Shown piece by piece: positions 25,199 through 34,073 of a stretch of 64,000 nucleotides of DNA. How positions within the stretch are numbered: position 1 is the first letter of the stretch; every line of letters starts with the position of its first letter. The notes beneath the pieces are model-generated. The model had not been told where the DNA came from. It searched no databases and was given only the letters and a program-made list of their open reading frames with translations. Both the position numbers and the translations under genes were made by a program. Origin of the DNA: JACVRW01 sp034664125 (lineage in GTDB: Bacteria > Actinomycetota > Thermoleophilia > Solirubrobacterales > Thermoleophilaceae); NCBI GenBank assembly GCA_034664125.1, contig JAXDIG010000014.1:1-64000 (forward strand), read 5' to 3'.

Positions 25199-27150
25199 CG
25201 CACGTGCACCCAGTGCGCCTTCGAGGGGGCCCCGCTGTCGTCGGTCACGAACAGCATGTACCAGCCGGACGGCACAAGTCCTGCACTCTCGGGGATCGTG
25301 ACGTCGATGCCGTCCCCGTTGCGGCCGATCTCGAGCTTGATCGAGCGCTGGTCGACGTCCGTCACGTGCGTGACCGCGCTCGGGCGCACCAGCCGCGCCG
25401 TGCGGATCGCGTGGGCGTTCGGGCTGCCGAACCACACCGTGCCGCCACGCTCGACCTGCACCGGCCCGCTGGCGATCTGCGGACGGTCGCCGTGGAACAC
25501 GTAGGGCGGCGAGTAGATCTCGATGCGCTGCTCGAACTTGCCCGGCGCCTTGTTGTTGGCGTCGGCGTAGAGCGAGTCGCTGCCGAGCGTGATCAGGCGC
25601 CCGTCGGGCAGCAGCAGTGCCTCGGAGTGGTAGTTGCGCCCCACCGTCGGATCCGCCATGCGCGTGAGGTCGCCCGACTTCGGGTCATAGATGTGGCAGA
25701 GCAGCTGGTCGCTGTTGCCACTGCCGCGGTAGCCGGTCGACCCGCCCGTGATCACCACCTTGTCGTCGGGGGTGATCACCATGTTCGGGTAGCGCACCGG
25801 CTGCTCGAGATCGGGGCCGGGCTCGAAGTGCGGATGGTCCGCGCGCAGGTCGATCACGTCGGTGCGCGCGGTCGACTTCTCAGAGTCGCCGATGCCGCCG
25901 CCCCCGGCGATCATGAAGCGCTGGTCCTGCGCCGGCGGCAGCAGCACGCTGCCGCTCGTCTCGGTCTGCCTCGGCTCGCGCAGTCCCGGCACCTTCTCGA
26001 AGGAGTTGTCGCTCAGGTCCCAGATGCCCGGGTGCCGGCCCACGGTGTCCGAGCCGTAGCCCGCGTTGCTGCCCGTGTAGAAGAGCTTGCCGCTGGCCAT
26101 CAGGAACAGCGACGGATAGGTCGGGAAGGTGCGCTGCAGCTGCGGCTGCGCCTCCCACTGCTTCGTCTCCGGGTCGAAGATCTCGTTGTCGCCCTCGATG
26201 ATGCGGCCGAACTGGTCGAGGCCGGACACCGACAGCACGCGCCCGTCCTTGAGGCCTACGAGCGTCGGATACCAGCGCGCCAGCGTCATGTTGTCCACGC
26301 GCTCGTACTTCTCGGTAGCGGGATCGAAGAGGTACGACTTGTCGTCGCCCCAGTAGTCCTGCTTGGCGCGCGTCAGCGAGGTGGAGAAGCCGTAGAGCTC
26401 GTCGGGATCGCGATGAGTGCCGCTGATCGTGAACTGCGTCGACCGGTCGACCACCGGGGCCGCGCCCTTGTCCACGGCCTCCACCCAGACCTCGGTCGAG
26501 CTTGCCGTGACGGTCGCCTTCCCGTTGGCCGCGATCTCCTTCACGGCCGGCTTGACGGCGACCTTCTTCGTGGACCGGAAGGCCAGCCCGTCCGGCGAGA
26601 GGAACTCGGTGCCCTTCTCGAGGGTCACCACGCCGCCGTCCGGCGACTCGTCCTTGATCGTCATCACGCCCGCGGCGTGGTTGATGTCCTGCTTGAGCTT
26701 CTCGTAGCGCCGGGTGCCGCCGGCGATCAGGAGCTTGCCGTCCGGCAGGAAGGTGTGCCCGGCGCAGAACATGTCACTGGGCGTGTGGATCCGCTTGAAC
26801 TCGTCGGTTTCCGGATCCCAGAGGATCGTCTTGAACTTGCCGGCGTCGAACTGCTTGCGGTTGTTGCCGGAGCCGGCGACGATCATCACCTTGCCGGTGC
26901 GCAGCAGCGCGGCGTGGATCGCGTTGACGCGCAAGTGCTCGGGCACAGGGAGCATCGACCAGTGTCCGGCGCGCTCCTTGTAGCCCTGGCTGTTGACCTT
27001 GTAGTCGTGCAGGGCGTTCTTGCCCGCCTTCACGAGCGTGGGCCCGTTGATGGCGATCAGCCCTCCCGCGACCAGGAAGGTCAGCAGCGCTTTGACGAGA
27101 CGCTGCTTGGCGCGCGCACTCACGCCTCGACCTGGTCGAATAGCTGCCAC
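25195..27150 (-). CDS. glxA: GlxA-like copper radical oxidase (galactose oxidase/glyoxal oxidase family)
   Basis: 651 residues with an N-terminal membrane anchor/signal (LVKALLTFLVAGGLIAINGP), Kelch-type propeller repeats (PDGKLLIAGGT, KDGRVLSVSGLD, PDDKVVITGGS, PDGRLITLGSD) and a C-terminal immunoglobulin-like (DUF1929) domain. Candidate metal-radical residues by family comparison: Cys in SDMFCAGHTFL and Tyr in MTLARWYPTLVGL (thioether pair), Tyr-His in VGRNYHSEALLLPDG, and His in SAVTHVTDVDQR. In Streptomyces GlxA acts on the glucan made by CslA during hyphal-tip growth. It overlaps cslA by 31 bp, as in that system. Confidence 0.9.
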   Translation of the reverse strand: MAAIRPGRGVSARAKQRLVKALLTFLVAGGLIAINGPTLVKAGKNALHDYKVNSQGYKERAGHWSMLPVPEHLRVNAIHAALLRTGKVMIVAGSGNNRKQFDAGKFKTILWDPETDEFKRIHTPSDMFCAGHTFLPDGKLLIAGGTRRYEKLKQDINHAAGVMTIKDESPDGGVVTLEKGTEFLSPDGLAFRSTKKVAVKPAVKEIAANGKATVTASSTEVWVEAVDKGAAPVVDRSTQFTISGTHRDPDELYGFSTSLTRAKQDYWGDDKSYLFDPATEKYERVDNMTLARWYPTLVGLKDGRVLSVSGLDQFGRIIEGDNEIFDPETKQWEAQPQLQRTFPTYPSLFLMASGKLFYTGSNAGYGSDTVGRHPGIWDLSDNSFEKVPGLREPRQTETSGSVLLPPAQDQRFMIAGGGGIGDSEKSTARTDVIDLRADHPHFEPGPDLEQPVRYPNMVITPDDKVVITGGSTGYRGSGNSDQLLCHIYDPKSGDLTRMADPTVGRNYHSEALLLPDGRLITLGSDSLYADANNKAPGKFEQRIEIYSPPYVFHGDRPQIASGPVQVERGGTVWFGSPNAHAIRTARLVRPSAVTHVTDVDQRSIKLEIGRNGDGIDVTIPESAGLVPSGWYMLFVTDDSGAPSKAHWVHVR

Positions 27151-29192
27151 GAGGCAGCATCCGGCTCAGGGTGCGGGCCGTGCGCTTGCGGGGCCTCGAA
27201 CCGGACGATCACGTGGTTCTTGCGGCGCCCCGGCTTCAACTCCCGGACAGGCTGCGGCTCGTGCGGCGGCTCGGCCGGCCGCCGGCGGGAGGGCTCGCGC
27301 CGCTCGAACCGCACGACCTGATGGCGCTTGCGCCGCTCGCGCTCGGTTGGCCAGGACCGGGCCGGGTGCGGGTGCGGCACCGGCACCGGCGCCTCGGCGG
27401 CGGGCTCGAGGGGCTCGTGCGGAACGGGCAGGGGCACGGGCTCGTGCTCGGGCGGCAGATCCGGCACGGGCCGCAGGTGCTCGCGCCGGGCCGGAGCGGG
27501 CTTCGGCTCGGCGGCACGCTGGGCGCGCCGCTCGCGCACGAGCTCGACGCGCCAGATGGCCACCGGCAGCAGGCAGACGACCAGGGACGCGAACGACCAC
27601 GCGCGCATCGAGAAGTGGTGGTGGCCGAGCACGAAGGAGAGCACCAGCGGGACACCGAACACGAGCGCCCAGAGCAGGTGCTTGCGAAACGTGATGATCG
27701 TGTCGCGCGTGCTCGCGTCGCCCTTGGGCGTGGTCACGAAGCCGCGCGAGCGCCGCATCGCCACGGCCGCCAGCGAGGCCGCGTAGATCGGCGCCGACAG
27801 AGCCGAGATCAGCATCCCGGACAGGCCCGCGGAGCCCTTCTTCTCGTGCGGGCTGACGTTGTGCCTGCGGTTGAAGAAGTAGAGGCCCACCTGTAGAGCG
27901 GCGGCGTCGACGTACAGCATCAGCCACAGCTGCGCCGGCACGATCACCCCGCCCGCGCCCAGCGCGAAGTAGAGGACCGCGTTGACCGACCCCAGGATCC
28001 ACGCGACCGCCGCGGTCGGGTAGTAGCACGTGAGCAGCAGGTAGTGGACGAGCGCCCTCGGGCCGAGCCGGTGTGCGCTGCGCCAGAAGCGCCCCGCCAG
28101 CACCTCGTCGGTGCCCCGCGACCAGCGGTCCTGCTGGGTGAAGTAGTCGGTGAACGACGCCGGCCCCTCGCCGACGGAAACCACGTCGGGCGTGTAGACG
28201 GACGTCCAGCGCTTGTTGGTTTCCGGGTTGCGGGTGGTGTGGACGACCAGGCTCGTCGCCATGTCCTCGGTGATCGAGTCCTGGAAACCGCCGATCTGGC
28301 GCAGGGCATCCAGGCGGAACGCGTTGTTCGTCCCCACGAGCATGGGCGTGCGGGAGCAGTTGCCCGCTCGCTGGAGCAGCGAGTGGAAGAGGAACTGCTG
28401 CGACTCGGCCGCGCGCACGATGAAGCCCTGGTAGTTGCCGTACACCTGCGGGCCGACCACGAACGCCACGTCCGGGTCGCGGAAGTAACCGAGGAAGCGC
28501 TCGGCGAAGTTGGCCATCGGCACGTGGTCGGGGTCGACGCCGAGCATGAAGTCGTAGTCGCCGCCGTGCTGGTCGAGCCACGCGTTGTAGTTGCCGTGCT
28601 TGCTCTTGGCCCGGTTGTTGCCGGTCGGCTGGTTCCAGCGCTCCACGCCACGGCGACTGAAGTGGTTCACACCCAGCTCCGCGCACATGCGCTTCACCTC
28701 AGGGTCGTCGCCCTCGTCCAGCAGCCAGACGTCCAGCTGGCCGCTGTGGCGGATCTTGCGCGCCGCCTCGAGGGTCGGCCGCACCAGCTCGAGCGACTCC
28801 GCCTGCGGGACGATCGTCGTCAGGAAGGCGACGCGTTGGCCCTCCTCCGGGCGCACGGGCACCGGGTCGCGGGCGAGCACCGTCGCGCGGCACAGCGTCG
28901 CGACGTTCAGGAACGCGAACCAGCCGATGATCCCCGTGGTCGCCGTGACGATGATCGAGGCGATGTCCACCGCCAGGTCGCCCCCCATGCGCGGCCAGTG
29001 GCCGGGCAGCATCAGCCAGACCAGGAACCCACCCACGAACAGCAGCGCGATCAGCACCAGCAGGGTGCTGCGAACGGGCTGCGAGCCCTCGAGCCGGCGG
29101 AACTGCACGCGGTACGGCCCGTCCGCGGGCGGCTCGGTGAGAGGCCCGGCTAGCCGGCTGTGGCGTTCGTAATCGTATTTGGTGGCAGACAA
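27120..29192 (-). CDS. cslA: CslA-like membrane glycan synthase (GT2, cellulose synthase-like)
   Basis: 690 residues. Two N-terminal TMs, a cytosolic GT2 domain and about five to six C-terminal TMs. Catalytic signatures: VWLLDEGDDPEVKRM (D), DYDFMLGVDPDHVPM (DxD), DSITEDMATSLVVH (TED) and YFTQQDRWSRGTDEV (QxxRW). The last 130 or so residues are Arg/Pro/Glu-rich and cytoplasmic. It polymerises beta-linked glycan across the membrane; the exact sugar is unknown. It heads a minus-strand operon cslA-glxA-(secreted protein), opposite a GH6 glucanase gene. Confidence 0.92.
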   Translation of the reverse strand: MSATKYDYERHSRLAGPLTEPPADGPYRVQFRRLEGSQPVRSTLLVLIALLFVGGFLVWLMLPGHWPRMGGDLAVDIASIIVTATTGIIGWFAFLNVATLCRATVLARDPVPVRPEEGQRVAFLTTIVPQAESLELVRPTLEAARKIRHSGQLDVWLLDEGDDPEVKRMCAELGVNHFSRRGVERWNQPTGNNRAKSKHGNYNAWLDQHGGDYDFMLGVDPDHVPMANFAERFLGYFRDPDVAFVVGPQVYGNYQGFIVRAAESQQFLFHSLLQRAGNCSRTPMLVGTNNAFRLDALRQIGGFQDSITEDMATSLVVHTTRNPETNKRWTSVYTPDVVSVGEGPASFTDYFTQQDRWSRGTDEVLAGRFWRSAHRLGPRALVHYLLLTCYYPTAAVAWILGSVNAVLYFALGAGGVIVPAQLWLMLYVDAAALQVGLYFFNRRHNVSPHEKKGSAGLSGMLISALSAPIYAASLAAVAMRRSRGFVTTPKGDASTRDTIITFRKHLLWALVFGVPLVLSFVLGHHHFSMRAWSFASLVVCLLPVAIWRVELVRERRAQRAAEPKPAPARREHLRPVPDLPPEHEPVPLPVPHEPLEPAAEAPVPVPHPHPARSWPTERERRKRHQVVRFERREPSRRRPAEPPHEPQPVRELKPGRRKNHVIVRFEAPQAHGPHPEPDAASWQLFDQVEA

Positions 29193-29226
29193 GGGTGAGG
29201 ATGAATCGGGTGCGATCAGCGGTCAG

Positions 29227-29251
29227 CCGACCCCGTTTCCTACGGGGTCGG
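29227..29251. promoter_or_regulatory. 10-bp hairpin in the cslA/GH6 divergent region
   Basis: Perfect inverted repeat CCGACCCCGT (29227-29236) and ACGGGGTCGG (29242-29251) with a 5-nt loop, 35 bp upstream of cslA. It could be an operator or a leader hairpin; no protein partner is known. Confidence 0.55.
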
Positions 29252-29441
29252 TACGGAGCCAGGTCTAGGTATTTGGCGCCCTCGCCGCGCGCGACGAGGT
29301 GGGTTCGGCGGCGCCGAGCAAAAAGTGCGCTCTCTCTTTGGTACAACGGTCCACTCCAGGCGTCAAGCGCTCAAGCCACATTGGCCGGGCGCGTTCGACC
29401 GTGTGTCGCCGCGGTTGGCGCCCTCGCCGGACGCCCTGTCT

Positions 29442-30503
29442 ATGCTCGATCCGGTGTCGGCGGTACGTGCAGGTCGCCGCGGAGCGCTTCGAGCGGTCGC
29501 GCTGGTTCCCATCCTGATGGGCCTCTTGTCCTGCTCGTCGGACGAGCAGAACGCCCCGGCGCGGGAGCCCGCGAAGCAGTCCGAGCCTGCGACGAGCAGC
29601 TCCAACCCGCTGACCGGACGCGCGCTCTACGTGGATCCCCAGGGCCCGGCCGCGCTGCAGGCGGCGCGCTGGCGCTCCCAGGGCCGGGCCGCCGACGCGG
29701 CCGCGATGGCGCGGCTCGCGAGGCGCCCGACCGCGGTGTGGTTCGCGGACGTCGCTGAGGTGACCTCACGGGTGCGTGAGGCGACCAAGAAGGCCGCCGA
29801 CGCAAGGCGCACCGCCCTGCTGGTCGCCTACCACGTGCCCGGTCGCGACTGCGGCAGCTACTCGGCGGGCGGATCGGGCTCGCCGCAGGCATACCGCGCC
29901 TGGGTACGCGGCTTCGCCCGCGGGATCGGCTCGCGCCGCGCCACCGTGATCCTGGAGCCCGACGCGATCCCGCAGGCGGTGACCGAGAGCTGCCTGACCG
30001 CCGCCTCCAAGGCCGAGCGCTACGCCCTGCTCGCGGACGCCGTGAGGACGTTTGCCGCGCTCCCAAACGTCGCCGTCTACATCGACGCCGGCAACCCCGG
30101 CTGGGTGCGCCCGGTCGACCAGCTGGTGGGTCCCCTACGCGCCGCCGGCATCAAGGCCGCCGACGGCTTCGCGCTGAACGTGAGCAACTTCTTCCGCACG
30201 GGCACGGTGATCAAGTACGGGCGCGCCCTGTCGCGCCGGCTGGGCGGCGCCCACTTCGTGATCGACACCAGCCGCAACGGCAACGGGCCGAGCCTCCAGG
30301 ACGACCCCGGCGGCCCGAAGTGGTGCAACCCGCCCGGGCGTGCCGTCGGGCGCAGCCCCACGACCAAGACGCGCCAGCCCAAGGTGGATGCCTACCTGTG
30401 GGTCAAGCAGCCCGGCGCCAGCGACGGCTCGTGCCGCGCCGGGGCGCCGCCGGCCGGCCACTGGTGGCCCGAGTACGCGCTGCAGCTCGTGCGCAACGGC
30501 TAG
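29442..30503 (+). CDS. GH6 family beta-glucanase, lipoprotein
   Basis: 353 residues from ATG 29442. Signal with lipobox-like ILMGLLSCSS, then a low-complexity linker and a GH6 (endoglucanase/cellobiohydrolase) domain: LVAYHVPGRDCGSYSAGG, RRATVILEPDAIPQAV (catalytic Asp in EPDA), VAVYIDAGNPGWV, GFALNVSNFF, FVIDTSRNGNG, and DAYLWVKQPGASDGSC. Divergent from cslA-glxA. In Streptomyces a GH6 enzyme (CslZ) is likewise encoded beside cslA-glxA and trims the glucan, so the same role is inferred. Confidence 0.88.
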   Translation: MLDPVSAVRAGRRGALRAVALVPILMGLLSCSSDEQNAPAREPAKQSEPATSSSNPLTGRALYVDPQGPAALQAARWRSQGRAADAAAMARLARRPTAVWFADVAEVTSRVREATKKAADARRTALLVAYHVPGRDCGSYSAGGSGSPQAYRAWVRGFARGIGSRRATVILEPDAIPQAVTESCLTAASKAERYALLADAVRTFAALPNVAVYIDAGNPGWVRPVDQLVGPLRAAGIKAADGFALNVSNFFRTGTVIKYGRALSRRLGGAHFVIDTSRNGNGPSLQDDPGGPKWCNPPGRAVGRSPTTKTRQPKVDAYLWVKQPGASDGSCRAGAPPAGHWWPEYALQLVRNG

Positions 30504-30505
30504 CC

Positions 30506-30859
30506 GTGGACCTGACCCTCCTCCCCTTCGACGAGCCCAGCGAGACGCGCACCTTCGAGAAGGGCCGCTTCGAGGTCTACGAGGTGGGCCCGATGACGCT
30601 CGGCCGCGCCACCTACGAGCCCGGCTGGCGCTGGTCGGAGCACGTCGGAGCGGCCACCGGGGAGAGCCTCTGCCGCGTCGAGCACGTCGGGCTCGTGCTG
30701 TCCGGTCAAGCGGCGGTGCAGATGGAGGACGGCACCGAGCGCGTCATGCGTCCGGGCGAGTTCTTCTACGTGCCGCCCGGCCACGACAGCTGGGTGGTCG
30801 GCGACGAGCCCTACGTCTCGCTTCACATCATGGGCAGCGAGAGCTACGCGGCGAGCTGA
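30506..30859 (+). CDS. Cupin-domain protein
   Basis: 117 residues from GTG 30506, two bases after the glucanase stop. Cupin motif 1 appears as TYEPGWRWSEHVGAATGESLC with metal-binding His and Glu candidates; motif 2 is MRPGEFFYVPPGHDSWVVGDEP. Single-domain RmlC-like barrel; the ligand or reaction is unknown. Its stop overlaps the start of the next gene (TGATG), so it is coupled to the GST-like gene. Confidence 0.8.
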   Translation: MDLTLLPFDEPSETRTFEKGRFEVYEVGPMTLGRATYEPGWRWSEHVGAATGESLCRVEHVGLVLSGQAAVQMEDGTERVMRPGEFFYVPPGHDSWVVGDEPYVSLHIMGSESYAAS

Positions 30860-31503
30860 TGCGCCTGCACGACTATCCGGCTTCCGGCAACTGCTACAAG
30901 GTGCGGCTGCTCCTGGCCCAGCTCGGTGTCGACTACGAGCGCGTTCACGTCGACATCTTCGACGGCGGCACGCTCACCGACGAGTTCGCGGCGCTGAACC
31001 CGACCAGGACCGTGCCGGTGCTCGAAACCGACGCCGGCATGCCGCTGCTCGAGTCGAACGCGATCCTCGTGTACCTCGCGGAGGGCACCGAGCTGTTGCC
31101 GGACGACCCTGTCGAGCGCGCTCAGGTGCTGCGCTGGCTGTTCTACGAGCAGGCGGAGATCGTGCCGAGCATCGGCGGGCTGCGGGTGCGCCTCGCGGCC
31201 GCCGTGCTGGCGCCTGACAGCGGAGGCGCCCAGCGTGGCCGCGCCGCCGGCGCGGCAGCGCTGAGCGTCCTCGAGGATCACCTGCGGGAGCGCCGCTTCC
31301 TCGTCGGGGAGCGCTACTCGGTCGCCGACATCGCGATATACGGCTACGTCCACGTGGCCGGCGACGCCGGCCTCGACCTCGCCGAGTACCCGTCCGTGCA
31401 GGGCTGGATCGAGCGGGTGGAGGCAACCCCAGGCCACGTCGACGACCTGGACCCGATCCCGGCGACCACCCGCTTCGGCGCCGGTCGCTCCAAGTACGGC
31501 TGA
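30859..31503 (+). CDS. Glutathione S-transferase family protein
   Basis: 214 residues. Thioredoxin-fold N-terminal domain (MRLHDYPASGNCYKVRLLL; TRTVPVLETDAGMPLLESNAI with the cis-Pro and ES motif) and all-helical C-terminal domain (FLVGERYSVADIAIYGYVHV, the N-capping box). GST family enzymes conjugate or reduce with a thiol; actinobacteria often lack glutathione so the thiol may be different. The catalytic residue is probably Ser or Asn near residues 9-11. Confidence 0.85.
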   Translation: MRLHDYPASGNCYKVRLLLAQLGVDYERVHVDIFDGGTLTDEFAALNPTRTVPVLETDAGMPLLESNAILVYLAEGTELLPDDPVERAQVLRWLFYEQAEIVPSIGGLRVRLAAAVLAPDSGGAQRGRAAGAAALSVLEDHLRERRFLVGERYSVADIAIYGYVHVAGDAGLDLAEYPSVQGWIERVEATPGHVDDLDPIPATTRFGAGRSKYG

Positions 31504-31536
31504 GTAGGCCGTCGCCCGGACGGGTAGCGGAGTCGC

Positions 31537-32304
31537 ATGCCCAAGTCGATCTGGAACGGCACGATCAGCTTCGGCCTGGCGCACGTGCCGGTGAAGCTCT
31601 ACTCGGCGACTGAGTCCAAGACCGTCCACTTCCACGAGGTGCACGTGAGCGACGGCGCCCGCATCGAGCACCGGCGCATCTGCTCCAAGGAGGGCAAGGA
31701 GGTGCCCTTCAAGGAGGTGGTGAAGGGCTACGAGGTGTCGCCCGAGGAGTACGTGGTGCTCGAGAAGGACGAGGTCAAGGCGGCGGCGGGCGCGCGCGGC
31801 AAGGTGATCGAGATCGAGGACTTCGTGCCCGAGGGCGAGATCGACCCGATCTACCTCGAGAAGACCTACTACGTGGGCTGCCGCGACGACGCCGAGGCGT
31901 ACCGCCTGTTCATGGCCGCGCTGGAGCGCACCAGCCGCGTGGGCATCGGCCGCTTCACCTTCCACGACCGCGAGTACCTCGCCGCCGTCCGCGCGCTCGA
32001 CGGCGTGCTGGCGCTGCACACGATGCGCTTCCACGACGAGGTCGTCCGCGCGGACGACCTGGAGGTGCCGACGCCGGGCAGGCGGCCGGGCAAGCGCGAG
32101 GTCGAGATGGCCGGCCAGCTCGTGAAGTCGCTGCACCGCAAGTTCGACCCGGCCGAGTACGAGGACACCTACCGCGAGGCCGTGCTGGAGCTGATCAAGC
32201 GCAAGGCGAAGGGTGAGGACGTCGCCCCCGGCGAGCCCGAGCCCGAGGAGGAGACGCCCGACCTGACGGCCGCCCTGCAGGCCAGCCTCGGAAAGGCGTC
32301 CTGA
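31537..32304 (+). CDS. ku1: Non-homologous end joining protein Ku (copy 1)
   Basis: 255 residues. Ku core: MPKSIWNGTISFGLAHVPVKLYSAT, HRRICSKEGKEVPFKEVVKGYE, DFVPEGEIDPIYLEKTYYVGC, RVGIGRFTFHDREYLAAVRALDG. Homodimeric or heterodimeric ring that binds DNA ends and recruits LigD in bacterial NHEJ. C-terminus is acidic (EPEPEEETPDLTAALQASL). Immediately followed, 2 bp later, by a second Ku gene. No ligD was seen in this window. Confidence 0.96.
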   Translation: MPKSIWNGTISFGLAHVPVKLYSATESKTVHFHEVHVSDGARIEHRRICSKEGKEVPFKEVVKGYEVSPEEYVVLEKDEVKAAAGARGKVIEIEDFVPEGEIDPIYLEKTYYVGCRDDAEAYRLFMAALERTSRVGIGRFTFHDREYLAAVRALDGVLALHTMRFHDEVVRADDLEVPTPGRRPGKREVEMAGQLVKSLHRKFDPAEYEDTYREAVLELIKRKAKGEDVAPGEPEPEEETPDLTAALQASLGKAS

Positions 32305-32306
32305 GC

Positions 32307-33152
32307 ATGCCGCGCACGCTCTGGAACGGCTCGCTCTCGTTCGGCCTCGTCAACGTCCCGGTCAGCCTGACGAGCGCGGCGCGCGACCTCGACCTGCACT
32401 TCCGCCAGCTCCACGGAAAGGACGCCGCCCCGATCGAGCAGCGCCGCTTCTGCTCGAAGGAGGACGAGGAGGTGGAGTGGGAGGAGGTCGCGCGGGGGTT
32501 CGACCTCGACGGGAAGCAGGTGATCCTGACCGACATCGAGCTCGCCTCGGTCCAGCCGCGCAAGACGCGGACGATCGACATCGAGGCGTTCGTCGACATG
32601 AGCCAGGTGGACCCGATCTACTTCGATCACCCGTGGTTCCTGCTGCCCTTCGGCGACAGCGAGGGCACGCTGCGCGCCTACCAGCTGCTGGTTGAGGTGA
32701 TGGAGTCCACCGACCGGGCGGCGCTCGGGCGCTTCGTGATGCGGACCAAGGAGTACCTGGCGCTCGTGCGCCCGCGCGACGGCCTGCTGTCGCTCACCAC
32801 GCTGCTTTTCGGTGACGAGGTCCGACCGACCGACGGCATAGCTCCCGGCGGCCGCAAGCCCGCCAAGAAGAAGGTCGACCAGGCCGTGGCGGTGATCGAG
32901 GCGCTGGCGGTCGACTGGGACCCCGAGCGCTACACGGACTGCTACCGCGAGCGGCTGATGCGAGTGATCAAGGCCAAGCAGAAGGGCGAGACGGTCAAGG
33001 CGCCGGCCGAGCCGAAGCAGCCGAAGCCCGCGCCCGACCTGATGGAGGCCCTGGAGGAGACGCTCGCGCGCATGGGGTCAGGCGACGGCAAGGGCAACGG
33101 CGGCGCCAAGGGCAAGCGCGGCGGGGGCAAGCGCAAGACCGCCGCGCGCTAG
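32307..33152 (+). CDS. ku2: Non-homologous end joining protein Ku (copy 2, basic tail)
   Basis: 281 residues. Core: MPRTLWNGSLSFGLVNVPVS, QRRFCSKEDEEVEWEEVARG, AFVDMSQVDPIYFDHPWFLLP, ALGRFVMRTKEYLALVRPRDG. Unlike copy 1 it ends with a Lys/Gly-rich tail (KGNGGAKGKRGGGKRKTAAR) like the DNA-binding extension in mycobacterial Ku. The two copies have diverged clearly, which suggests a heteromeric or specialised pair rather than recent duplication. Ends convergently, overlapping the next minus-strand gene by 4 bp. Confidence 0.96.
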   Translation: MPRTLWNGSLSFGLVNVPVSLTSAARDLDLHFRQLHGKDAAPIEQRRFCSKEDEEVEWEEVARGFDLDGKQVILTDIELASVQPRKTRTIDIEAFVDMSQVDPIYFDHPWFLLPFGDSEGTLRAYQLLVEVMESTDRAALGRFVMRTKEYLALVRPRDGLLSLTTLLFGDEVRPTDGIAPGGRKPAKKKVDQAVAVIEALAVDWDPERYTDCYRERLMRVIKAKQKGETVKAPAEPKQPKPAPDLMEALEETLARMGSGDGKGNGGAKGKRGGGKRKTAAR

Positions 33153-34051
33153 CCCGGGAAGCTGTCCGGGTCCTCGACGGCGCGCTTGTACAGGTCGTCG
33201 TCGATGTTGTGCCCCGTCACCACCAGCACCACCGGCCCGTCCGCCGGCTCGACCGCCTCGAGCCCCGCCAGCGCGGCCGCGGCCGAGCCCTCCACCCGGA
33301 TGCCGCACGCCGCGAAGGCGCCCAGCGCGCTCGCGATCGAGCGCTCGCTGACGGAAACGAACGGCGTGCCAAGCCTCACCAGCTCGTCCACCGCCAGCGG
33401 CACCGCCACTCGCACGGCCAGGCCGTCGGCGAACGTGGCCGACGAGCCGCACTCGACCGGGCGCCCGGCCTCCACGCTGAGGGCCATCACCGGCGCCTCC
33501 TTGGACACCACGCCCAGCGCCCCGTCGCCGTCGAGCCCGCGCGCGACCCCGATCAGCAGCGCGCCGTTGCCGACCGGCACGACCGTGAGCGCCGGACGCT
33601 CGCCCAGCTGCTCGACGATCTCCCGGCCGATGGCGGCGTAGCCGTCGAACTGCGCCGGCTCGGCGCCGTCCTCGAAGAAGGGCAGCCCGTCGCGCTCGGC
33701 GTGGGCGCGGGCCGCGTCCTTGGCCTCGTCCACGTCGGCGCCGGCGTGGCGCAGCTCGGCGCCGAGCCGCTCGAGCAGGTCGAGCTTCGATTGGCTGGCC
33801 TGGTCCGGCACGTACACCACCGCCCGCAGCCCGGTCCGCTGGGCTGCCCACGCCGTGGCCGCCCCGTGGTTGCCGGTGGAGGCGGTGACGACCGCCGTCG
33901 CCCCGGCGTCGCGGTAGCGCTCCAGCGACGGCAGCGCCCCGCGCCACTTGAAGGAGCCCAGCTCGTGGGCATCCTCGCGCTTGAGCAGCACCCGCCGGCC
34001 CGCGGCCAGGCCGGGCGGCGCGTCCTCGAGGGGCGTGGGCGAAAGCGCCAT
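33149..34051 (-). CDS. PLP-dependent threonine/serine dehydratase-like enzyme
   Basis: 300 residues from ATG 34051. Fold type II PLP enzyme: LLKREDAHELGSFKWRGAL with Schiff-base Lys, VTASTGNHGAATAWAAQ substrate loop, and VVPVGNGALLIGVARGL phosphate-binding loop. C-terminal GSAAAALAGLE and VLVVTGHNIDDDLY fit the family. Probably deaminates threonine, serine or a related hydroxyamino acid. Divergent from the M3 peptidase with only 22 bp between starts. Confidence 0.85.
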   Translation of the reverse strand: MALSPTPLEDAPPGLAAGRRVLLKREDAHELGSFKWRGALPSLERYRDAGATAVVTASTGNHGAATAWAAQRTGLRAVVYVPDQASQSKLDLLERLGAELRHAGADVDEAKDAARAHAERDGLPFFEDGAEPAQFDGYAAIGREIVEQLGERPALTVVPVGNGALLIGVARGLDGDGALGVVSKEAPVMALSVEAGRPVECGSSATFADGLAVRVAVPLAVDELVRLGTPFVSVSERSIASALGAFAACGIRVEGSAAAALAGLEAVEPADGPVVLVVTGHNIDDDLYKRAVEDPDSFPG

Positions 34052-34073
34052 TCGCTTCTCTAGTCTCGCGGGT

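Noticed and set aside
24913..27321. Plus-strand 802-codon frame opposite glxA
   Set aside because: Shadow of glxA; no motif, and the opposite strand encodes a clear copper oxidase.
29273..29429. 15-bp direct repeat TTGGCGCCCTCGCCG at 29273-29287 and 29415-29429
   Set aside because: Seen only twice and composed of common GC-rich words; not enough to call a regulatory element.
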